From assembly GCA_003117195.1 (NCBI GenBank), contig BDSI01000217.1, positions 53,197 to 117,196 on the forward strand: a DNA stretch of 64,000 nucleotides, written 5' to 3'. A program made the position numbers and the translations under genes. Source of the stretch: Eudorina sp. 2006-703-Eu-15. Lineage: Eukaryota; Chlorophyta; Chlorophyceae; Chlamydomonadales; Volvocaceae. The notes beneath the pieces were generated by a model, which saw only the letters and a program-made list of their open reading frames with translations, had not been told where the DNA came from and ran no database searches. This document shows positions 56,224 to 64,000 of the stretch, one piece after another (position 1 is the first letter of the stretch; the number at the start of each line of letters is the position of its first letter).

Positions 56224-56680
56224 TTAGACGAACTTAGTCACATCAAACAGGATGCATTCTGTGAGCAAGTTGTAGAACAAACCGATGCCTACGCATGCCA
56301 AAAACTCGTACGAAGGCCACTCCGGTGGCAGTACGACAAGCAAGTCAACATATGCAACCAGTGAACATTGTGATGAATAGCCCGGTCTTGCTAACTGTAT
56401 CAAAAGGGCTTCTTTATAACGTTCATCAATATAGGAGAAGCCCGCATTCAATCAATACCAATATGAATGGTCCCAAAATTCTTTAAAAGACCACAGATGT
56501 TTGCAGCTTCACATTGTGACAAATGTGTAAGCACAATGAAAGAATGATCAATGCTGTTACACGGACTCTTCTCGAAGATAGGGAATTTGCCCGCGCAGGA
56601 CTTCAGGAACTCCATTTGCACACGAGGAGGCAGGTATGAATCAGGCAGCCCATGTACGCAACAATGCAAGGATGGATGGG
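56224..56680 (-). pseudogene. Coding-like frameshifted sequence, family not recognised
   Basis: Two abutting minus-strand frames look like one protein: upstream FLKSCAGKFPIFEKSPC, SFIVLTHLSQCEAANICGL and KNFGTIHIGI, and downstream LNAGFSYIDERYKEALLIQ, SLVAYVDLLVVLPPEWPS and ACVGIGLFYNLLTEC, ending at TAA. The first stops at TGA (56448) where the second opens. A one-base indel there would join them. No family recognised. Likely a decayed gene or transposon exon. Confidence 0.35.
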
Positions 56681-56802
56681 GCGCAATTGCCCTCTGAATG
56701 CTCTTGGCCGCGCCACAAGCAAACAGGGCATAGGCGGAACTAACCCTAACATGTGGACGGGTAGAGCCTTTGCTGTTGTGGGCCGTGCTGTTGTTGCAAA
56801 AG

Positions 56803-56921
56803 CTTTTGTTTGGCCGCGCAGCCCATCTCTCCCTCGCGCCCCACACGTCTGCCTGGCCTTGCTGCACTGATGGGCCGGTTAGCAACGCGGGCGCGACTCA
56901 GCAAGCGAGTCCGTCCGTTTG
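56803..56921 (+). repeat. 119-bp direct repeat, left of the array
   Basis: CTTTTGTTTGGCCGC ... GTCCGTCCGTTTG, matching 61929-62047 with about a dozen differences and no indels by eye. Confidence 0.88.
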
Positions 56922-57024
56922 CCATGGAGGCAGCGTGGCGGGCATCCCGGACCGTACACACACAGCATGGCGGCTGGGGAGCAGGGTGAGGAGCAGCAGC
57001 AACAAGCCAGCAGGTGAGGCTCGT

Positions 57025-60000
57025 GCCACAGCCTGAGACCGTGTGCCATGGCCTGAGACTGCGTGCCACGGCCTGAGAGCGCTCACAACGGCCTGAGACC
57101 GCGTGCCACGGCCGTGCCACGGCCTGAGACCGCGTGCCACGGCCTGAGACCGTGTGCCACGGCTTGAGACCCCTTGCCGCGGCCTGAGACCGCGTGCCAC
57201 GGTCTGAGACTGGTGCTGGTTGGCGGCGTCTGTCAGTGCGCTGGTTGCCGATGGTGCCGTTTCAAACGTTGGCTGGTCCCGCCCGCAGGCCGTGTTTGCG
57301 TATGGAAGGCGGGCGTCCAACGGATTCCCGTCGGGCTGGCGCGGCCTGGCGAAGCAAGTAGCATTCAGGTGAGGCAGTCGCGGGTCTGGGTGCAGGGAGA
57401 GCGGGTGCCGGGGTGTGGAGGGACCCACGGGTTGCTTTACTTCACACCAACCAAACGGGGAGGCCGCCCAAGCATCTGCTGCGAGCATGGGCTAGGCAGG
57501 CGGATGCTTTGCACCTGCACGGCACTGCACTTCGGCGATTGCCTTGCGTGGCCTGAGACCGCGTGTCACCGCCTAAGACCGTGTGCCACGGCCTTAGACT
57601 GTGTGCCACGGCCTGAGACCGCGTGCCACGGCCTGAGACCGTGTGCCACGGCCTGAGCCCGCGTGCCACGGCCTGAGACCGCGAGCTGGTTGGCGGCGTC
57701 TGTCAGCGTGCTGGTTGCCGCTGGTACCGTTTCAAACGTTGGCAGGCCCCGCCCGCAGGCCGTGCTTGTCTAGGAAGGCGGGCGTTCAACGGATTCCTGT
57801 TGGGCTGGCGCGGCCCAGCGAAGCAAGTAGCATTCAGGTGAGGCAGTCGCGGGTCTGGGCGCAGGGAAGGCGGGTGCCGGGGTGTGAAGGGACCCACGGG
57901 TTGCTTTACTTCACACCAACCAAACGAGGAGGCCGCCCAAGCAGCTGCTGCGAGAATGGGCTGGGCAGGCGGATGCTTTGCACCTGCACGGCACTGCACT
58001 TCGGCGATTGCCTTGCGTGGCCTTAGGCTGCGTGCCACGGCCTGAGACTGCGTGCCACGGCCTGAGACCGCGTGCCACGGCCTGAGACGCGTGCCACGGC
58101 CTGAGACCGCGTGCCACGGCCTGAGACCGCGTGCCACGGCCTGAGACCGCGTGCCACGGCCTGAGACCGCGTGCCACGGCCTTAGACTGCGTGCCACGGC
58201 CTGAGACCGCTTAGGCTGCGTGCCACGGCCTGAGCCCGTGTGCCACGGCCTGAGACCGCGTGCCACGGCCTGAGACAGCGTGCCACGGCCTGAGACCGCG
58301 TGCCACGGCCTGAGACCGCGTGCCACGGCCTGAGACCGTGTGCCACGGCCTGAGACCGCGTGCCACGGCCTGAGACCGCGTGCCACGGCCTGAGACCGCG
58401 AGCTGGTTGGCGGCGTCTGTCAGCGCGCTGGTTGCCGCTGGTACCGTTTCAAACGTTGTCTTGCCCCGCCCGCAGGCCGTGCTTGTCTAGGAAGGCGGGC
58501 GTCCAACGGATTCCTGTTGGGCTGGCGCGGCCTGGCGAAGCAAGTAGCATTCAGGTGAGGCAGTCGCGGGTCTGGGCGCAGGGAGGGCGGGTGCCGGGGT
58601 GTGGAGGGACCCACGGGTTGCTTTACTTCACACCAACCAAACGGGGAGGCCGCCCAAGCAGCTACTGCGAGCATGGGTTGGGCAGGCGGATGCTTTGCAC
58701 CTGCACGGCACTGCACTTCGGCGATTGCCTTGCGTGGCCTGAGACCGCGTGCCACGGCCTGAGACCGTGTGCCACGGCCTTAGACTGCGTGCCACGGCCT
58801 GAGACCGCGTGCCACGGCCTTTAGCTGCGTGTCACGGCCTGAGACTGCGTGCCACGGCCTTAGACTGCGTGTCACGTCCTGAGACAGCGTGCCACGGCCT
58901 GAGACCGCGTGCCACGGCCTGAGACCGTGTGCCACGGCTTGAGACCCCTTGCCGCGGCCTGAGACCGCGTGCCACGGCCTGAGACCGCGTGCCACGGCCT
59001 GAGACCGCGTGCCACGGCCTTAGACTGCGTGCCACGGCCTGAGACCGCGTGCCACAGCCTTAGGCTGCGTGCCACGGCCTGAGCCCGTGTGCCACGGCCT
59101 GAGACCGCGTGCCACGGCCTGAGACAGCGTGCCACGGCCTGAGACCGCGTGCCACGGCCTGAGACCGCGTGCCACGGCCTGAGACCGCGTGCCACGGCCT
59201 GAGACCGCGAGCTGGTTGGCGGCGTCTGTCAGCGCGCTGGTTGCCGCTGGTACCGTTTCAAACGTTGTCTTGCCCCGCCCGCAGGCCGTGCTTGTCTAGG
59301 AAGGCGGGCGTCCAACGGATTCCTGTTGGGCTGGCGCGGCCTGGCGAAGCAAGTAGCATTCAGGTGAGGCAGTCGCGGGTCTGGGCGCAGGGAGGGCGGG
59401 TGCCGGGGTGTGGAGGGACCCACGGGTTGCTTTACTTCACACCAACCAAACGGGGAGGCCGCCCAAGCAGCTACTGCGAGCATGGGTTGGGCAGGCGGAT
59501 GCTTTGCACCTGCACGGCACTGCACTTCGGCGATTGCCTTGCGTGGCCTGAGACCGCGTGCCACGGCCTGAGACCGTGTGCCACGGCCTTAGACTGCGTG
59601 CCACGGCCTGAGACCGCGTGCCACGGCCTTTAGCTGCGTGTCACGGCCTGAGACTGCGTGCCACGGCCTGAGACAGCGTGCCACGGCCTGAGACCGCGTG
59701 CCACGGCCTTAGGCTGCGTGCCACGGCCTGAGACCGCGTGCCACGGCCTGAGACCGTGTGCCACGGCCTGAGACCGTGTGCCACGGCCTGAGACCGCGTG
59801 CCACGGCCTGAGACCGCGTGCCACGGCCTGAGACCGCGAGCTGGTTGGCGGCGTCTGTCAGCGCGCTGGTTGCCGCTGGTACCGTTTCAAACGTTGTCTT
59901 GCCCGCCCGCAGGCCGTGCTTGTCTAGGAAGGCGGGCGTCCAACGGATTCCTGTTGGGCTGGCGCGGCATGGCGAAGCAAGTAGCATTCAGGTGAGGCAG

Positions 60001-61785
60001 TCGCGGGTCTGGGCGCAGGGAGGGCGGGTGCCGGGGTGTGGAGGGACCCACGGGTTGCTTTACTTCACACCAACCAAACGGGGAGGCCGCCCAAGCAGCT
60101 ACTGCGAGCATGGGCTGGGCAGGCGGATGCTTTGCACCTGCACGGCACTGCACTTCGGCGATTGCCTTGCGTGGCCTTAGGCTGCGTGCCACGGCCTGAG
60201 ACAGCGTGCCACGGCCTGAGACGCGTGCCACGGCCTGAGACGCGTGCCACGGCCTGAGACGCGTGCCACGGCCTGAGACCGCGTGCCACGGCCTGAGACT
60301 GCGTGCCACGGCCTGAGACCGCGTGCCACGGCCTGAGACCGCGTGCCACGGCCTGAGACCGCGTGCCACGGCCTGAGACGCGTGCCACGGCCTGAGACCG
60401 CGTGCCACGGCCTGAGACTGCGTGCCACGGCCTGAGACTGCGTGCCACGGCCTTAGACTGCGTGCCACGGCCTTAGACTGCGTGTCACGTCCTGAGACCG
60501 TGTGCCACGGCCTGAGACCGCGAGCTGGTTGGCGGCGTCTGTCAGCGCGCTGGTTGCCGCTGGTACCGTTTCAAACGTTGTCTTGCCCCGCCCGCAGGCC
60601 GTGCTTGTCTAGGAAGGCGGGCGTCCAACGGATTCCTGTTGGGCTGGCGCGGCATGGCGAAGCAAGTAGCATTCAGGTGAGGCAGTCGCGGGTCTGGGCG
60701 CAGGGAGGGCGGGTGCCGGGGTGTGGAGGGACCCACGGGTTGCTTTACTTCACACCTACCAAACGGGGAGGCCGCCCAAGCAGCTACTGCGAGCATGGGC
60801 TGGGCAGGCGGATGCTTTGCACCTGCACGGCACTGCACTTCGGCGATTGCCTTGCGTGGCCTTAGGCTGCGTGCCACGGCCTGAGACAGCGTGCCACGGC
60901 CTGAGACCGCGTGCCACGGCCTGAGACAGCGTGCCACGGCCTGAGACCGCGTGCCACGGCCTGAGACCGCGTGCCACGGCCTGAGACTGCGTGCCACGGC
61001 CTGAGACCGCGTGCCACGGCCTGAGACCGCGTGCCACGGCCTGAGACAGCGTGCCACGGCCTGAGACCGCGTGCCACGGCCTGAGACCGCGTGCCACGGC
61101 CTGAGACTGCGTGCCACGGCCTGAGACTGCGTGCCACGGCCTTAGACTGCGTGCCACGGCCTTAGACTGCGTGTCACGTCCTGAGACCGTGTGCCACGGC
61201 CTGAGACCGCGAGCTGGTTGGCGGCGTCTGTCAGCGCGCTGGTTGCCGCTGGTACCGTTTCAAACGTTGTCTTGCCCCGCCCGCAGGCCGTGCTTGTCTA
61301 GGAAGGCGGGCGTCCAACGGATTCCTGTTGGGCTGGCGCGGCCTGGCGAAGCAAGTAGCATTCAGGTGAGGCAGTCGCGGGTCTGGGCGCAGGGAGGGCG
61401 GGTGCCGGGGTGTGGAGGGACCCACGGGTTGCTTTACTTCACACCTACCAAACGGGGAGGCCGCCCAAGCAGCTACTGCGAGCATGGGTTGGGCAGGCGG
61501 ATGCTTTGCACCTGCACGGCACTGCACTTCGGCGATTGCCTTGCGTGGCCTGAGACCGCGTGCCACGGCCTGAGACCGTGTGCCACGGCCTTAGACTGCG
61601 TGCCACGGCCTGAGACCGCGTGCCACGGCCTGAGACCGCGTGCCACGGCCTGAGACCGCGTGCCACGGCCTGAGACCGTGTGCCACGGCCTGAGACCGCG
61701 TGCCACGGCCTGAGACCGCGTGCCACGGCCTGAGACCGCGTGCCACGGCCTGAGACCGTGTGCCACGGCCTGAGACCGCGTGCCG
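57025..61785. repeat. Higher-order satellite array: 20-bp repeats and ~330-bp units
   Basis: Blocks of a 20-bp unit (GTGCCACGGCCTGAGACCGC with variants) alternate with seven copies of a roughly 330-bp unit beginning GCTGGTTGGCGGCGTCTGTC (near 57210, 57692, 58402, 59210, 59839, 60522 and 61210). Some neighbouring segments (58380-58815 and 59189-59624) are near-identical, indicating recent segmental spread. The long unit is related to 45270-45940 in element E, inverted. Open frames on both strands are repeat by-products. Confidence 0.95.
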
Positions 61786-61928
61786 GATGCAACCGCTTCA
61801 AAACAATCCATAGCTAGCTGCTGTCGCGCATGATGGGTGATGACACCTATATTTAACAAGCTTGCTATGCTTGGTGCGCACCATACATGGCACGACCGGC
61901 ACCCTAACTATGCAGACGTTCTCATCAT

Positions 61929-62047
61929 CTTTTGTTTGGCCGCACAGCCAATCTCTCCCTCGCGCCCCGCCCGTCTGCCTGGCCTTACTGCACTGATGGG
62001 CAGGTTAGCATCGCGGGTGTGACTCAGCAAGCGAGTCCGTCCGTTTG
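61929..62047 (+). repeat. 119-bp direct repeat, right of the array
   Basis: Partner of 56803-56921. The two copies flank the array in the same orientation. Confidence 0.88.
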
Positions 62048-64000
62048 GACATCGGACCACGCCAGCGGGGAGTGGGAGAAGCATGAACGGGCCAGCACGC
62101 AATATCAGGCATTTCCACAATGAATGACTGAGGTGCTGTGTTGAGGTGTATGATCAGTGGTACTGGCTGGGGGTGAACGTGTGGCACCTGGCACATACAC
62201 TCTGCCTGTGCAGGTGCTTGGGTGTAGGAGGTGTTTCTTAACACCAAGCCATGCACGGTGTTGGCAAACATGTAAATAAACTACCAATTAACCCAGTCAG
62301 CAGTCGACGGTACGCCCAAGTACCATATTATTTCAACCTTGTAGTGCAACTAGTAAAGCATCAAGCCTGAGACGTTCGCACGCTAGGCAGACAGCAAACT
62401 TATGTCGGGAACATGCGACAGCTCGCCCTGCATTGATTGCCTGCTGGCGCTCCCACCTGACTACTTCGCGACGTGAAGCACGTCAGCTTCATATTGTTGA
62501 CACGCTGCATGGGACCAGCCGCCCTGTTGGCTTTCTCTATCTGCTGGCTCAAGAAGTCATGAAAGGAATCGGTACAGAACACCTTGTACGCACTTGCGTA
62601 TGTGGGTTGCACCAGGTTATACGGTACCTTGATGGACGGTTGTGCGCTCAGTGGACTCTGTGCACGGTCAATCCTGACATTTGCGTATGGGTCATGTAAC
62701 TGTATCACGCCCGAGCAAGGTGGGGAAAGTTACACACGCATTGGATATACCCCAGCAGGGTTTTGGATAACCCAACCGGAGGGTTCTCGCTGGAGGAGCC
62801 AACCCACGTTTTGGCCACCGTGCTCTGGATCAGATATGTATCTCCTCGGAGTACGTACATACGGGCTAGCACGGATCTTAGAACTGGATGGTTACAAGTC
62901 CATGTTGGTGTGAACTCAGCCGGCAGGGTTAGCAGGCAGGGTCCGCTATCTACACCGAACAGAAGCCATCACCCTCAATGAAGGTTGGTGGAATCGTTCG
63001 CTCAGAACTCATCAAGCCCTTATTATTACTGATTGATTGAACTCCGTGTCGCGCCCGTCCAAGCAACACGATGCTGTGTGCGGCTACACAACCACACCGT
63101 ACGTCCGCTGCCTAAACACCATCGTAAATAAAGAGCAGTCGGGTGCTCGAGTAAAGCCCCGCACCTTACTTCCCACGCACCCCACCAACGAGTGCAACGG
63201 GGTGGGCTAACTGGTATACTGCAAGACAGGGCCGGTGGCGGTGTCGTATAGGAAGCCTCAGCATCTCTGCCCCCTTTGGGCCCTTATTACACGCCAGCCA
63301 GCAGGGTTATGCCTGGCAAGGTTTTATTGTTTTTGAGGGTACGGCGCGTAGTACGGGTATGTGCATTGATTTGGCGGGTTATTAGTGCGCCTAAACTAGG
63401 GGGGCATGGGAGATGAGGTTCACTGATGATGGGCCTGTACGTCGCTGCCAAATGGGTGGCTAGCTACTTAGAACACACTGTATAGCAGCTGCAAGCGGCA
63501 GCAGACTACGCCACATATATACGCAGCACAGGTACTCGTAGCCTGCATCAACGCGTTCAAGAATATTTTATATTTGCACTGTTCCATACGTAACCGTATT
63601 GCTGATGAGGGCTAGTTTCCGGAGGAGCGCTAGGAGCGCACAGATGCCACATTCAATTTGCGCTACCGACCCGCACCTGGACCCCGGAGTTTTACTCTTT
63701 CTTGTATATCGCAAATTGAAATATTCTATTTCATGCTGACATGTGCAGTCGAGGGCGCGCGGCATCAATGGACGTACACCTAAGGGCTAAGGCAACACGC
63801 CAACACCGGCATACTTTGCATATTCAGGCTATAGATTATACTGTTTGTTGTCATGTAATAAACAGTACATCTACGTCGTTAGATTTTTTCCATTGCCTTG
63901 TTGGCCTTTGGGCAATATAGCCGACTGTTAACAACGGTCAAACACAGAAATATGCCAAGCACTGCACGCGTAACGCAAACTTCGCTGCAGTATCTATATA
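62048..64000. other. Right flank, no recognised gene
   Basis: Several short frames (for example 62400-62708 on minus) but no domain, convincing splice pair, tRNA or repeat array that I can support. Confidence 0.5.

Noticed and set aside
57025..61859. Many frames such as the ARGLRPWHAVSGRGT repeats
   Set aside because: Readings of the 20-bp satellite, present on both strands.

Overview
This is eukaryotic nuclear DNA made almost entirely of nested transposons and satellites. Long reading frames are joined by GT-AG introns with GTAAGT-type donors, there is an AATAAA signal, and I see no operons or bacterial expression signals. The mix (Ty3/gypsy chromoviruses with chromodomains, a Helitron Rep/helicase, CACTA-like termini, GC-rich coding sequence, many minisatellites) fits a green-lineage alga or related protist. 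The species cannot be named from the sequence.

The backbone is one host gene on the minus strand (ATG at 55060, stop at 921) for a small secreted protein with about 21 cysteines in its mature part. Its second exon is split by a 53-kb nest of mobile elements. Ty3 element A (LTRs 1085-1437 and 54188-54542) sits in that exon. Element B (7601-51947) sits in A's RNase H region. Element C (7727-15119) sits in B's left terminal repeat. A 12.9-kb CACTA-like DNA element, E (33897-46838), sits in B's RNase H region. Removing A, B or E with one target-site copy restores an uninterrupted reading frame across each junction, and C has a perfect 5-bp target duplication. By eye, A and B repeats differ at a few positions per repeat while the C LTRs look identical, so the order A, then B, then C is supported.

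Element B is the most unusual part. It encodes gag with two zinc knuckles, a protease-like region, a three-helix membrane module fused to reverse transcriptase, RNase H, a region resembling a DNMT3-type cytosine methyltransferase with apparent catalytic Cys and Glu, a DDE integrase, a PHD finger, a Tudor-like stretch and a C-terminal methyltransferase-like fold. Its termini are split direct repeats (A1 ... B1-A2-B2), an arrangement known from tyrosine-recombinase retroelements. The spacer between its gag and pol holds CATGACTG-rich minisatellites and a 9.4-kb truncated DNA element, F (20708-30062). F carries a decayed multi-exon gene and two opposed arrays of a 205-bp satellite.

Element E has no visible transposase. 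It carries a four-exon Helitron Rep/helicase gene on the minus strand whose first exons add a signal-like peptide and a membrane segment, followed by a three-exon gene with four short helical repeat units, and tandem repeats.

Right of the interrupted gene (55-64 kb) are a 30-bp minisatellite, a coding-like frameshifted stretch, and a 4.8-kb higher-order array of 20-bp repeats and roughly 330-bp units between 119-bp direct repeats. The last 2 kb hold nothing I recognise.
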